Assembly: GCF_900182565.1 (NCBI RefSeq)
Contig: NZ_FXTI01000005.1
Coordinates: 186,001 to 250,000, forward strand
From: Melghirimyces algeriensis
Lineage (GTDB): Bacteria > Bacillota > Bacilli > Thermoactinomycetales > DSM-45169
Length of the DNA stretch: 64,000 nt
Direction: 5' to 3'
Both the position numbers and the translations under genes were made by a program. This document shows, piece after piece, positions 43,606 to 52,694 of this stretch. A model generated the notes under the pieces. It was not told where the DNA came from. It ran no database searches and saw only the letters and a program-made list of their open reading frames with translations. Every line of letters begins with the position of its first letter. Position 1 is the first letter of the stretch.

Positions 43606-43653
43606 ATTCCACCCTTCACATTCTATTTCCTTCCTCATATTCATGTTTCGACA
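43606..43653 (-). promoter_or_regulatory. SigH-like promoter and 0A box of the kinase gene
   Basis: On the minus strand AGGAAAT (43625-43631), 12 bases, GTGGAAT (43606-43612) matches the SigH pattern. A perfect 0A box, TGTCGAA, lies upstream at 43647-43653. Both fit expression at the start of sporulation. Confidence 0.6.
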
Positions 43654-43710
43654 AAAGCTATCAAATTGTGATTAACGGAAATATCCTACACTCAGAAATT
43701 CCCCCAAAAA

Positions 43711-43745
43711 TTTACCGGCTTCCCAATATGGGAAGCCGGCATTTC
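43711..43745 (-). terminator. Terminator of the 43782 gene
   Basis: CCGGCTTCCC and GGGAAGCCGG are a perfect inverted repeat, followed on the minus strand by TAAATTTTTGG. Confidence 0.75.
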
Positions 43746-43781
43746 TATGTGATTTCTTGACCCTCTGATCCATTTTTTATC

Positions 43782-44426
43782 TTATCTTAGACCATGTCCC
43801 CAGTGAGCAAATTCTTCCCGAACATATTCCTGCTTTCCCGTATCCTTTTTCACGGAAGGATTTCCAGGCTCTACCGATACCCTTTCCGGCACTTTCTTGG
43901 GTACGTATTCCCCGTCTCTGGGAGGGGAATAACTCGCATGGTTTTCCCGTGCCATCATTTCCGGATGGGATGCTTCCTCCCGCCACGGATAAACAGGTTG
44001 TCTTCCCCCGGACTCGTACATCCGCCCACCATGATATCCATTCCAATGCCTGCGGTGACGCTGTCTTGCAAGAGGGGTGCGTTCATGCTCCTCCAATAAG
44101 GTATGTAAAATCGTATCTTTTAAGATACTTTTGATCTCTTCGCTTCGATAGCCATTGTCTACGCTATCCACCCATTTGAAAACCGGTCCGTCTTCCTCGG
44201 TAAATGTAACGTTTCGCTGTGTGGGTGAAAGTTCCTGCATCGAGTCCAGTCGACTCCGGAACAAATCACGCTCACAAACGGTATCCAGTGGAAAATATAC
44301 ACCCTTCAGATAGGATTGGATACAGTATTTTACCAACAGTGGAAACTGCCCACGAGGCAGAATATCATACCAGTTGCGAAGAAAACGGTCCTTTTTACCC
44401 AAGTACACTCCCACAGTAATCGCCAT
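43782..44426 (-). CDS. Unknown protein with ordered head and charged, low-complexity tail
   Basis: 214 residues. The first ~110 look folded (ITVGVYLGKKDRFLRNWYDI, then FPLLVKYCIQSYLKG). After about 120 it is rich in Arg, His, Gly, Pro and Tyr (RQRHRRHWNGYHGGRMYESG), and likely disordered and basic. The head loosely recalls ribbon-helix-helix ParR/StbB-type adaptors, which is not enough to name it. ATG at 44426 has AAGGGG eight bases upstream. Promoter TTGACT/TAATAT (18-base spacer, 44560-44589) stands upstream. Its neighbour is a spore-coat-type ATP-grasp protein, so a coat or surface role is possible (inference). Confidence 0.65.
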   Translation of the reverse strand: MAITVGVYLGKKDRFLRNWYDILPRGQFPLLVKYCIQSYLKGVYFPLDTVCERDLFRSRLDSMQELSPTQRNVTFTEEDGPVFKWVDSVDNGYRSEEIKSILKDTILHTLLEEHERTPLARQRHRRHWNGYHGGRMYESGGRQPVYPWREEASHPEMMARENHASYSPPRDGEYVPKKVPERVSVEPGNPSVKKDTGKQEYVREEFAHWGHGLR

Positions 44427-44559
44427 TGTTACGACCCCTTTCATATGGTAATCAAACTGGAAACCGACTAAAAATTCCCTCCTACACAACAGAAAAGCGC
44501 AAAAAGAAGCAACAAATTTTTTTCTCTGGTTCCTATGACTAATTCTTCTTTTGAAAAAT

Positions 44560-44589
44560 ATATTATCAATAGCTTGTATTTTTAGTCAA
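44560..44589 (-). promoter_or_regulatory. SigA-like promoter of the 43782 gene
   Basis: TTGACT (44584-44589), 18 bases, TAATAT (44560-44565) on the minus strand, about 135 bases before the start codon. Confidence 0.5.
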
Positions 44590-44633
44590 CAGAATATTTT
44601 GTCGAATTTGCACAAGTTCTACCGATTTGTTAT

Positions 44634-45383
44634 TTATCTCCGCAGTTGACGATGAAATTTTAAGATATTTTGATAAAGAATTGGCTTACCGATCTTACGA
44701 AACATTTGAAAATGAGGACGGGTGTTCACTTCCAATATCCATATTTTCCCTCTTTGGTCCAGTGCAACATCAATACCCAGCTCTTTTATTCCAGGAAAAC
44801 GGGATTCCAGTACATTTGCCGTCAAAAGTGACACTTTTTCCAGTTCCTGAACCAACCCTTGGGGTGCAGGTGATCCTTCAGACTCCATCATGTGTAAAAT
44901 ACGCTCCAACCGAAAGGGACGTCCTCCTTTGCAATGATTGGTCACAAACCGACCGTGGGCTGCCACTTTCGCGACCATTCCACTGACAATCCATCGTCCT
45001 TTCGGTTTCTGCATCATGATTCGAATATCAAAAGGGCGTCCCTGTACGGAAGCCAGATGGATTCCCTCCTGTACCAAATAGTTGCGGTATGGTAAGAGAA
45101 GCTTTTCCACTGTTGGATATAAATCTTGTTTACTGACGATACGAACCGATCGACGAAAAGCAAGCTCCCATTTCCCGTTTACCCTGCGAATTCGGATGAT
45201 TCCAGCCCCTCCTCCTCCTTTGTCCGGTTTAATAAATAAAAGAGGATATCGGCTTGCCCAGTAGTCAAGAGCTTCTTTACTGAACCATGAAGTGCGGGGA
45301 AGGTAGGGGCGAAGGAGAGGATGTTGTTCCATCACCTTATTTTTCAGCGCTTTACTCGCAATCTGACGATAATTGCGTACCAA
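44634..45383 (-). CDS. YheC/YheD-family ATP-grasp protein (endospore coat-associated)
   Basis: 249 residues with an ATP-grasp fold: LFIKPDKGGGGAGIIRI (nucleotide-binding loop), FDIRIMMQK, and metal-binding residues in LGIDVALDQRGKIWILEVNTRPHFQMF. YheC/YheD proteins are found on the spore coat of Bacillus; the substrate is unknown. TTG at 45383 has AAGGAG nine bases upstream; a longer TTG frame from 45479 has no ribosome site. The gene is divergent from walR and upstream of the unknown 43782 gene. Confidence 0.84.
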   Translation of the reverse strand: MVRNYRQIASKALKNKVMEQHPLLRPYLPRTSWFSKEALDYWASRYPLLFIKPDKGGGGAGIIRIRRVNGKWELAFRRSVRIVSKQDLYPTVEKLLLPYRNYLVQEGIHLASVQGRPFDIRIMMQKPKGRWIVSGMVAKVAAHGRFVTNHCKGGRPFRLERILHMMESEGSPAPQGLVQELEKVSLLTANVLESRFPGIKELGIDVALDQRGKIWILEVNTRPHFQMFRKIGKPILYQNILKFHRQLRR

Positions 45384-45656
45384 TGAGGGTCTCTCCTTCC
45401 GTTTCAGAGCATTGTCCGGTCCATATAGTTTATTCCCATCCTCCCTCACAGGAAAGGGACTTTCCGCCCAAATTTGCAAAGTGTTAAAATGAAAGGGGAA
45501 TGAAAAATGATTTGTCCATAATGCAGGATTGTGGGAAAATGTTTACAAAATCATTGGTAATTTCATTTTCATGGTCACGATCCGTTTTTTCATTGATAAA
45601 TGCCATTCACTCAATCGGTGTAAAAACCGGATGGATGGAAATGGGGTGCATTCTTA

Positions 45657-46367
45657 ATGACAGCAAAAGTTCTCGTCGTAGAAGATGAAAAGCCTATTGC
45701 AGATATTTTGCAGTTTAATCTGGGAAAAGAAGGCTATGATGTCACATGCGTATATGATGGAGAAGAAGCCATCAAACGGGTGATGGAAAGCCCGCCGGAT
45801 TTAATCCTGCTGGATCTGATGCTTCCAGGTGCGGACGGAATCGAAGTTTGTCGCCAGGTGCGTCAAAAATACCAGATGCCAATTATTATGCTGACAGCGA
45901 AAGACTCTGAAATTGATAAGGTATTGGGTCTTGAAATTGGAGCTGACGATTATGTAACGAAACCCTTCAGCAACCGGGAGCTTCTAGCACGGATCAAGGC
46001 AAACCTGCGTCGCTCCCAAAGCAGCGGAGAACCTTCCGAGACCCCTTCCAACCAAATTAAAGTGGGGGACTTGTCCATTGACCAGGGTTCCTATATCGTC
46101 TCAAAAAACGACACCCCCCTGGATCTAACCCACCGTGAATTTGAACTTCTTCTTTATATGGCCAAACACGTCAACCAGGTTCTCACCAGGGAACACCTTT
46201 TACAATCCGTATGGGGGTACGACTATTTTGGCGACGTCCGCACCGTGGATGTCACCATTCGACGTCTTCGCGAAAAAATCGAACACGATCCCAGTCATCC
46301 GCAATATATTATCACTCGTCGAGGAATCGGGTACACCATGCGGAATCCCGGCAGTGAGAGTCAATGA
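45657..46367 (+). CDS. walR: WalR, essential cell-wall response regulator
   Basis: WalR (YycF) is the OmpR-type regulator of cell-wall growth genes. 236 residues: receiver (1-120) with phospho-Asp in LILLDLMLPGADG, then winged helix (about 135-230) with VLTREHLLQSVWGYDYFGDVRTVDVTIRRLREKIE. ATG at 45657 follows GGGGTG by eight bases. It leads the walRKHIJ operon. The region 45384-45656 is divergent promoter space with no other gene; no confident -35/-10 pair was chosen. Confidence 0.97.
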   Translation: MTAKVLVVEDEKPIADILQFNLGKEGYDVTCVYDGEEAIKRVMESPPDLILLDLMLPGADGIEVCRQVRQKYQMPIIMLTAKDSEIDKVLGLEIGADDYVTKPFSNRELLARIKANLRRSQSSGEPSETPSNQIKVGDLSIDQGSYIVSKNDTPLDLTHREFELLLYMAKHVNQVLTREHLLQSVWGYDYFGDVRTVDVTIRRLREKIEHDPSHPQYIITRRGIGYTMRNPGSESQ

Positions 46368-48175
46368 ATCCTGTAAAATGGTTTAAAGTCTTTAACAGTG
46401 TCCAATGGAAGATGGTGATTATTTACGTCCTCCTTCTTTTGATCGCCATGCAACTGATCGGCGTTTATTTTTTCCAGAAATTGGAGGATACCTTTTACGC
46501 CAGTTTCGAAAATGATTTAAAGAAACAAGCGAAGACTCTGCAAGAGGTTGTCAAATACAATATGGCACCGGGAACGGAATCTGATAAACAAAAAAGGGAA
46601 ATTGACGAGATTTTAGAAAAATTCCCTTTAGATAAAAGCAATACCGTACAGATTATAGACCATGAAAGTATTGTCATCGCGACCACAAACAGCGAAAACT
46701 CCCGGAAAGGTCAAAAGAACATCCGTGTGAACAACGTGCTTCAGGGAAATAAAGAGTCGATCACCGAGGTGATTCAAAAAGCCGGAAACCGATATATGCT
46801 GTATACTTATCCGATTAAACACGACGGAGAGATTATCGGTGCGATTCACATGGAAGCCCCTATGCAGGAAATGTACCGAACCATTCGTGATATCAACAAA
46901 ATCCTGATAAAGGTCACCGTGGCTTCCATGGTGGGAGCTTCTTTTTTAATGATCATTTTGGCGCGAACCATCACAAATCCCATCAAAGAGATTACAGAGC
47001 AAGCCACCATCATGGCAGAGGGAAATTTTGACCGAAAGGTAACAGTCAAAAGTGATGACGAAATCGGAAAACTCGCCTCCTCTTTTAATCATTTGGCCCA
47101 ACACCTTCGCAATGCCCTTTCCCAGAATGAAGCGGAAAAGGGACGGTTACAATCGGTTTTAACCAATATGAGCGATGGAGTGATCGCCACGGACCGAAAA
47201 GGACGGGTCATTGTATTCAACCGTCGGGCTGAAGAGATGTTGAACAAAACCATCCACCACAAAGAAGATATCAACGACATTCTACCCCGGAGCCATCCCA
47301 TCATCCTCCCTTTGACAGAGGAACGGGAAACCTTTGTAGAACTGGATCTTGAGGATGATGCATTCACCATTATAAAGATCACATTTACTCCGGTTCTTCG
47401 CGCCAGTCGGGAAACCATCGGATTGATTCTGGTATTGCAGGATGTGACGGAGGAGGAAAAGCTGGATCGACAGCGGAAGGAGTTTGTTGCCAATGTCTCC
47501 CATGAATTGCGAACCCCTTTGACCACCATCAAAAGCTATCTGGAAGCGCTGGACGAAGGTGGAGCCATGGAAGAGCCGGAATTGGCTTCCCGCTTTCTCC
47601 AGGTCACTCGTCAGGAAGCGGAACGTATGACCCGTCTCATCCATGATCTATTGCAACTTTCCCGTTTGGATGCCAAAAATGTTCAATTTCATAAACAAGC
47701 CCTGCAACCGAAAGAGATTTTGCAAAATGCCGGTGATCGGTTTGCTTTCCAATGTCGTCAGAAGGGAATCCGTTTCCAATTATCCATCGAGGACAATCTA
47801 TCACGTATTTATGCAGATCGGGACCAAATTCATCAATTATTGGACAACCTTTTGTCCAACGCAGTCAAGTATACCCCCGAAGGAGGATGCGTCACCCTTT
47901 CGGCCCAGCAAAAACGGGATGGATTCGTGGAAGTGGCTGTGTCCGACACAGGGATTGGCATTCCCAAAAAGGATCTGGAACGTATTTTTGAGCGCTTTTA
48001 CCGGGTGGACAAGGCCCGCTCCCGGCTGATGGGCGGCACAGGTCTCGGCCTTTCCATTGCGAAGGAAATCGCTGAGGCTCATGGAGGTTCGATTCATATG
48101 GAAAGTGAATTGGAAAAAGGGACCACCGTTCGCTTCACTCTTCCTTCTTGCGAACCGGAGGTGAATCAACCATGA
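46364..48175 (+). CDS. walK: WalK, cell-wall sensor histidine kinase
   Basis: 603 residues: two membrane helices (about 15-35 and 180-200) around an extracytoplasmic sensor, then HAMP (ARTITNPIKEITEQA), PAS (about 260-370), HisKA with phospho-His in NVSHELRTPLTTI, and HATPase boxes DNLLSNAVKYTPEGG and GGTGLGLSIAKEI. The ATG overlaps the walR stop (ATGA). This is the full Gram-positive WalK design including PAS. WalH and WalI downstream restrain it in Bacillus. Confidence 0.97.
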   Translation: MNPVKWFKVFNSVQWKMVIIYVLLLLIAMQLIGVYFFQKLEDTFYASFENDLKKQAKTLQEVVKYNMAPGTESDKQKREIDEILEKFPLDKSNTVQIIDHESIVIATTNSENSRKGQKNIRVNNVLQGNKESITEVIQKAGNRYMLYTYPIKHDGEIIGAIHMEAPMQEMYRTIRDINKILIKVTVASMVGASFLMIILARTITNPIKEITEQATIMAEGNFDRKVTVKSDDEIGKLASSFNHLAQHLRNALSQNEAEKGRLQSVLTNMSDGVIATDRKGRVIVFNRRAEEMLNKTIHHKEDINDILPRSHPIILPLTEERETFVELDLEDDAFTIIKITFTPVLRASRETIGLILVLQDVTEEEKLDRQRKEFVANVSHELRTPLTTIKSYLEALDEGGAMEEPELASRFLQVTRQEAERMTRLIHDLLQLSRLDAKNVQFHKQALQPKEILQNAGDRFAFQCRQKGIRFQLSIEDNLSRIYADRDQIHQLLDNLLSNAVKYTPEGGCVTLSAQQKRDGFVEVAVSDTGIGIPKKDLERIFERFYRVDKARSRLMGGTGLGLSIAKEIAEAHGGSIHMESELEKGTTVRFTLPSCEPEVNQP

Positions 48176-49569
48176 TCGAGCATATGAAGTCTCTGGCCTT
48201 GGTCTTTCTGGTGACAGCAAGTATCATCCAGACACTACTGCTGTGGTACAGTTCTCCTTCCTATCAGGACAATCGAATCACTGCCTTTGAGGACATCCCT
48301 CAAATCGGGCATAAGGATTTCAAAAAGCATGAAATCCACGAATTGGCTGCACCACCGGAAATTCTTGTTCACTCCAAAGGAAAACATCAACGCATTCTTC
48401 CAAGTGAGGCACATCAAACGCTGGTGGAAAAACTGCATCATGCCCAATTGGAGAACCTGAATGAAATCACGCCTTCTTCTGCGCGTTGGGAAAGATTGAT
48501 CAATAAAGAATCAGGGCTGGAATTCCGTTTTCACCATGAACTTCCAACAGGAGTGATTAAGGGATTTTTCAAAGGAAAAGAAACCATACCGGAGGAAATT
48601 GAAAACATTAATCGGATTTGGGTCTTTGGAGAAGGAGACCAAAACCGGGTTACCATCTGGCTGATTTCAGACAGAACACAGACAGTCACCCAGGCAACTG
48701 CGCTGATTCAAGACTACAAATCCCTGCTGAACTCGGCAAAACAAGCGGGCAGCACAGCTTTGCTCCCCTTCTACAAAGGGGAAAAACCCGGATTGAAGAA
48801 AGAGGATATAACAGAAGAAACGATTCCCCGGATCACGTATCTGCCCAAAAAACGGTTAAAAGTCCCTCATCTCACTTATAAACTGGAGCAGATCAAAGTG
48901 GAACATATGAAAATGATCCTGTTTCGAAACCCCAATTATGTAAAAAAAACAGAGCTGTCGGATCAAAGTTTCATTTACACGGAACTGGAATCATTGCGCA
49001 ATCTCCGGTATGACGAAAAGAAAAAAAACATGATCTACAAAAATACGGGCACGGAGTCGGAAACCAGTCTTCCGCATGTAAAGGAATTAAATACAATCAA
49101 TGCCTTTATGGACCGACATAATGGCTGGACTGGAAACTACCTGTTGCAATCTGTGGAACAGGATAAAAACAACAATCTGAATAACTACCGGTTTCAACTT
49201 TATGTGGAAGGAATGCCGGTATTTGGTCCCGACAATTTGCCAGGATTTGATACCATCCGGCTAGTTGCCTCACAGAGAGTTACAGAATATGAACGATCAC
49301 TCTTTTTTTCTCCTTCCCGTTCAGAGATTAAGAAACCGGATTATTTACCATCCGCCGAGGAAGTCTTTGATTCGTTGAAGAAACAAAACCTCAATCTGTC
49401 AGATATTCAACAGATCTACCCTGGTTATCAGGCGGCAACGGAAAAAAAACAATTGAAACTGAAGCCCGTCTGGGTGGTCATCTTTGATAACGAAAAACAG
49501 GGATTCCTTGAAATTTCCGACACAGGGAGGGGCACTCAATGGACTGGAGCAAAGCCAAATCCCTCTTGA
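48172..49569 (+). CDS. walH: WalH (YycH), WalK regulator
   Basis: 465 residues: one N-terminal membrane helix (SLALVFLVTASIIQTLLLWYS) and a large extracytoplasmic region, as in YycH, which binds and modulates WalK. The ATG at 48172 overlaps the walK stop (ATGA) and has GGAGGTG upstream. The sequence of this family is weakly conserved, so the call rests on topology, size and position in the wal operon. Confidence 0.9.
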   Translation: MIEHMKSLALVFLVTASIIQTLLLWYSSPSYQDNRITAFEDIPQIGHKDFKKHEIHELAAPPEILVHSKGKHQRILPSEAHQTLVEKLHHAQLENLNEITPSSARWERLINKESGLEFRFHHELPTGVIKGFFKGKETIPEEIENINRIWVFGEGDQNRVTIWLISDRTQTVTQATALIQDYKSLLNSAKQAGSTALLPFYKGEKPGLKKEDITEETIPRITYLPKKRLKVPHLTYKLEQIKVEHMKMILFRNPNYVKKTELSDQSFIYTELESLRNLRYDEKKKNMIYKNTGTESETSLPHVKELNTINAFMDRHNGWTGNYLLQSVEQDKNNNLNNYRFQLYVEGMPVFGPDNLPGFDTIRLVASQRVTEYERSLFFSPSRSEIKKPDYLPSAEEVFDSLKKQNLNLSDIQQIYPGYQAATEKKQLKLKPVWVVIFDNEKQGFLEISDTGRGTQWTGAKPNPS

Positions 49570-50291
49570 TCATCGCCTTTCTTGCTGTAAATATTTTTCT
49601 GGCCAGCCAACTGATCAAGGCCAAAGGTGAACAAACCCAGAATCAAGAAGTTTCTCAAGTGACGCAATTGCAGTTGGAGGAATTGATCGCAGACAGGAAC
49701 ATTCGCATTCCCGATAATCTCCCCCAAAAAGCATTTCCTGTCACTTATTTGGAAGCAGAACCTACGAAACCTGAATCGCTCCTGGAACAAAGTGACCAGT
49801 GGGAACCTGTCGAGGAAGGGAGGTACCGTATTCGGTTTCAACCGCCGCTGGCAACGGGAAAAGAGCTGGAGAGCATCCTTGAACGCTATGTTCCGGACTT
49901 TCAGACATACAGAGAATGGCGCAGACCCAACCCGGATGAAAAGGTGTATTATCAACATCTCGATCACCGACCCATCTTTGATGATCGTTTGATCGTGCGA
50001 CTTGAAAATGGAAACATCAAGGAACTGGAGCTATTGCCTGTAGATGTACGTGTGGATCAAGACAACAAGACCCAAACGGGCTTATCGGCCCAAGACGCTT
50101 TGGTGAAACTTGTGGAAACCGGAAGGATCAAAAAAGGTTCCACTGTAACAGATGTCACGCTGGGCTACCATGGCCAATTTTATGAAGGGGAATCCCGGTT
50201 TCTTTTTCCCGTATGGAGAATTCAAACCGAAGAGTTAACATTTTATGTGAATGCTTTAACTTCAGAAATTGAAACCATTTCCCTGGATTAG
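49539..50291 (+). CDS. walI: WalI (YycI), WalK regulator
   Basis: 250 residues, one N-terminal membrane helix (SLLIIAFLAVNIFLASQLI) and an extracytoplasmic region resembling YycI. ATG at 49539 has GGGAGGGG seven bases upstream and overlaps the walH end by 31 bases. It works with WalH to adjust WalK activity in Bacillus. Placed by topology and gene order. Confidence 0.9.
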   Translation: MDWSKAKSLLIIAFLAVNIFLASQLIKAKGEQTQNQEVSQVTQLQLEELIADRNIRIPDNLPQKAFPVTYLEAEPTKPESLLEQSDQWEPVEEGRYRIRFQPPLATGKELESILERYVPDFQTYREWRRPNPDEKVYYQHLDHRPIFDDRLIVRLENGNIKELELLPVDVRVDQDNKTQTGLSAQDALVKLVETGRIKKGSTVTDVTLGYHGQFYEGESRFLFPVWRIQTEELTFYVNALTSEIETISLD

Positions 50292-50322
50292 CAAAAATCT
50301 TAGAAAGAAGAGGAAGAGCCGG

Positions 50323-51132
50323 ATGAAGTACAGTATTTTGGCGAGTGGCAGCACCGGAAATGCCCTCTATGTAGAGGCTGGTGCCACACGAATCCTGGTG
50401 GATGCCGGTTTAAGCGGAAAGCGCTTGGAGAAACTCCTTACCACTATTGGGGTGGACCCTTCCACATTGTCCAGTATTTTGGTAACCCATGAACACAGTG
50501 ATCATGTGAAAGGATTGGGCGTATTTGCACGACGCTATCAGTTGCCTGTATACATGAATGAAGCCACCTGGGCCAATCTTCCTTCCGCAGTGGGTGAAAT
50601 TCCCTTGAAGCAACAGCATGTATTTGCGACATCCTCCTGTCTGGAATTAGCAGACCTTGTGGTGGAATCGTTCCCCATATCCCATGATGCAGCAGAACCC
50701 ATGAGTTTTTGTTTTCACCACCAAGGAGCCCGTCTTGGATTGGTAACCGACACAGGCTACATCAATGCCCGAATTGTAGAGAAGGTAAAAGGGTGTGACG
50801 CTCTTGTTTTTGAGGCCAATCATGATGTCAATATGCTGCGAATGGGAGCCTATCCCTGGAATGTCAAACGGAGGATTTTGAGTGATGTGGGCCATCTTTC
50901 CAATGAAGATGCGGGGGAAGCACTCCTGGACATTCTTCAGGGGCGCGGTGAGGACATCTATCTTGCCCATCTCAGTCAAGATAACAATCTTACAGAACTG
51001 GCCCAATTAACGGTAAAAAATGTCCTTGAAGAACAAGGGATTGAAGTGGGAGGGGATCTCCAATTGCGGGAAACCCACCCTGACCGGCCCACACCCCTGG
51101 TTACGATTGAGCGAAAGCGGCAACTCCTTTAA
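50323..51132 (+). CDS. walJ: WalJ (YycJ), metallo-beta-lactamase-fold hydrolase
   Basis: 269 residues. The metal-binding motif is VTHEHSDHVKG, with further ligands in SHDA and VTDTGY. WalJ is an MBL-fold nuclease-like protein tied to chromosome and cell-wall coordination. ATG at 50323 has GAGGAAGAG upstream; the longer frame from 50269 overlaps walI and lacks a site. Last gene of the wal operon before the htrA promoter. Confidence 0.93.
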   Translation: MKYSILASGSTGNALYVEAGATRILVDAGLSGKRLEKLLTTIGVDPSTLSSILVTHEHSDHVKGLGVFARRYQLPVYMNEATWANLPSAVGEIPLKQQHVFATSSCLELADLVVESFPISHDAAEPMSFCFHHQGARLGLVTDTGYINARIVEKVKGCDALVFEANHDVNMLRMGAYPWNVKRRILSDVGHLSNEDAGEALLDILQGRGEDIYLAHLSQDNNLTELAQLTVKNVLEEQGIEVGGDLQLRETHPDRPTPLVTIERKRQLL

Positions 51133-51159
51133 AACTGAAACAAACCCTTAACTTTCAGA

Positions 51160-51181
51160 CAGGCTGTGGAACTAGTATAAT
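51160..51181 (+). promoter_or_regulatory. Promoter of htrA
   Basis: TATAAT (51176-51181) with a weak -35 (CTTTCA or TTCAGA) 16-18 bases upstream, about 60 bases before the htrA start. So htrA can be expressed apart from wal. Confidence 0.5.
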
Positions 51182-51243
51182 ATGGTTGTGACAATCGCAT
51201 AATGTGAAAAGCTATCTTAACGAGAATAAGGAGGCTTGATGCC

Positions 51244-52422
51244 GTGGGTTATTATGATCGCTCGGACTCTGTGCGCCGCGGCATAATCATCTTTTTGACC
51301 GCAGTTTTTTCAGCTGTCATCGGCGGCCTTCTGGTCCTTACCCTCTCCCCAGCCTTGGTAAAAGTCGGGTTGTTACCCCAACAATACTTTGCAGGAGGAA
51401 CAAACGATCAGAAGGAATCGAACGAAACGGTTAATGTAGATGTAAACAATGATATTACGCAAGCGGTAAAGAAAGCGCGTCCGGCCGTTGTCGGAGTCGT
51501 CAACCTGCAAAAAAGCGGAGATCCTTTCAGTCAAGAACCTGTGGAAAGCGGGACCGGTTCCGGTGTAATCTTCCAGAAAAAAGGTGGCAAGGCTCTGGTT
51601 GTAACCAACCATCATGTGATTGAGGGAGCCAATCAGATCGGTGTCGTCATCCCCGACAAGAATGGTGGTAAATCCGTCGAAGCGAAGTTGCTTGGAAGTG
51701 ACCCCCCCACCGATTTGGCTGTTTTGGAGATCCCTTCAAAATATGTGAAACGTGTAGCTACATTTGGCAACTCGGATAAAATCAAAGCTGGAGAACCGGC
51801 CATTGCCATTGGAAACCCACTTGGGCTGGAATTCTCCCAATCGGTTACCGCCGGAGTGATCAGCTCCCCCCATCGACAAATCCAAATTGCAGAAAACCTG
51901 GAGATGGATGTGATTCAGACCGACGCCGCCATTAACCCCGGAAACAGTGGTGGGGCCTTGGTCAACGCCACAGGGCAATTGATTGGGATCAACAGTCTTA
52001 AAATCGCCAAACAAGGGGTTGAAGGTTTAGGGTTTGCCATACCGGTCAATGATGCGAAACCGATTATCAATGATCTGATCCGCTATGGTGAAGTGCGTCG
52101 GCCGTTCCTGGGAGTGGAAGGGCTAAAAGATGTGGAGTCCGTCCACCCACGTGTCCGGTCCGATGAATTGGGCCTTCCCGATGCCATCGATGAAGGGGTC
52201 ATCATTCTGGGAACCATTACTGGCAGTGGTGCGGACAAAGGCGGGTTAAGCCGCCTGGATGTCATTGTTCAACTGGATGGGAAAAAGATTCGCAACGGCT
52301 CCCAACTCCGATCCTATCTGTGGAAGAACAAAAAGGTTGGCGATGAAATGAAAGTGACATTCTATCGTGACGGTGAGAAAAAGACAACAACTGTCACATT
52401 GACAGAAACTCCATCCAGCTGA
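51244..52422 (+). CDS. htrA: Membrane-anchored HtrA-type serine protease
   Basis: 392 residues: a short cytoplasmic start, one membrane helix (about 12-35), a trypsin-like domain with catalytic triad His (VTNHHVIEG), Asp (PPTDLAVLE) and Ser (NPGNSGGALVN), and a C-terminal PDZ domain (about 295-385). It degrades or refolds damaged exported proteins outside the membrane. Start GTG at 51244 follows AAGGAGG. The place right after walJ is that of htrC/yycK in Bacillus. Confidence 0.94.
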   Translation: MGYYDRSDSVRRGIIIFLTAVFSAVIGGLLVLTLSPALVKVGLLPQQYFAGGTNDQKESNETVNVDVNNDITQAVKKARPAVVGVVNLQKSGDPFSQEPVESGTGSGVIFQKKGGKALVVTNHHVIEGANQIGVVIPDKNGGKSVEAKLLGSDPPTDLAVLEIPSKYVKRVATFGNSDKIKAGEPAIAIGNPLGLEFSQSVTAGVISSPHRQIQIAENLEMDVIQTDAAINPGNSGGALVNATGQLIGINSLKIAKQGVEGLGFAIPVNDAKPIINDLIRYGEVRRPFLGVEGLKDVESVHPRVRSDELGLPDAIDEGVIILGTITGSGADKGGLSRLDVIVQLDGKKIRNGSQLRSYLWKNKKVGDEMKVTFYRDGEKKTTTVTLTETPSS

Positions 52423-52439
52423 ATTTCAACTGGTTTCTT

Positions 52440-52474
52440 CCGCCCCGCACTGCGGGGCGGATTGCTTGTTTCCA
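52440..52474 (+). terminator. Terminator of htrA
   Basis: CCGCCCC and GGGGCGG pair around a short loop, followed by ATTGCTTGTTT. It lies about 20 bases past the stop. Confidence 0.65.
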
Positions 52475-52498
52475 TTCACAATCTCTGAGGTGAAAACA

Positions 52499-52678
52499 AT
52501 GACAACGTCCAATGTTTGGTATGCATGCAACGAACACATCGAGATCGTTTTGGATGAAATTGTGGATCAACAAAACCGTGCCCCTGAACTTCTACCCATT
52601 GAGCCGGAAGAAAAGAACCAGGGCTTCACCTGTTACTGGTGTGACAACCCTCCTGTCTACCAGCTCAAGCTGGATTGA
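52499..52678 (+). CDS. CxxH/CxxC protein (BA_5709 family)
   Basis: 59 residues with CNEH near the start (YACNEHIEIVLDEIV) and CYWCDNPPVYQL at the end, the Cys-x-x-His and Cys-x-x-Cys pairs of a small zinc-binding family always found between htrA and rlmH in Bacillus. Function unknown. ATG at 52499 has GAGGTG six bases upstream. Confidence 0.88.
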   Translation: MTTSNVWYACNEHIEIVLDEIVDQQNRAPELLPIEPEEKNQGFTCYWCDNPPVYQLKLD

Positions 52679-52694
52679 AAGAAGGTGAAGACAG

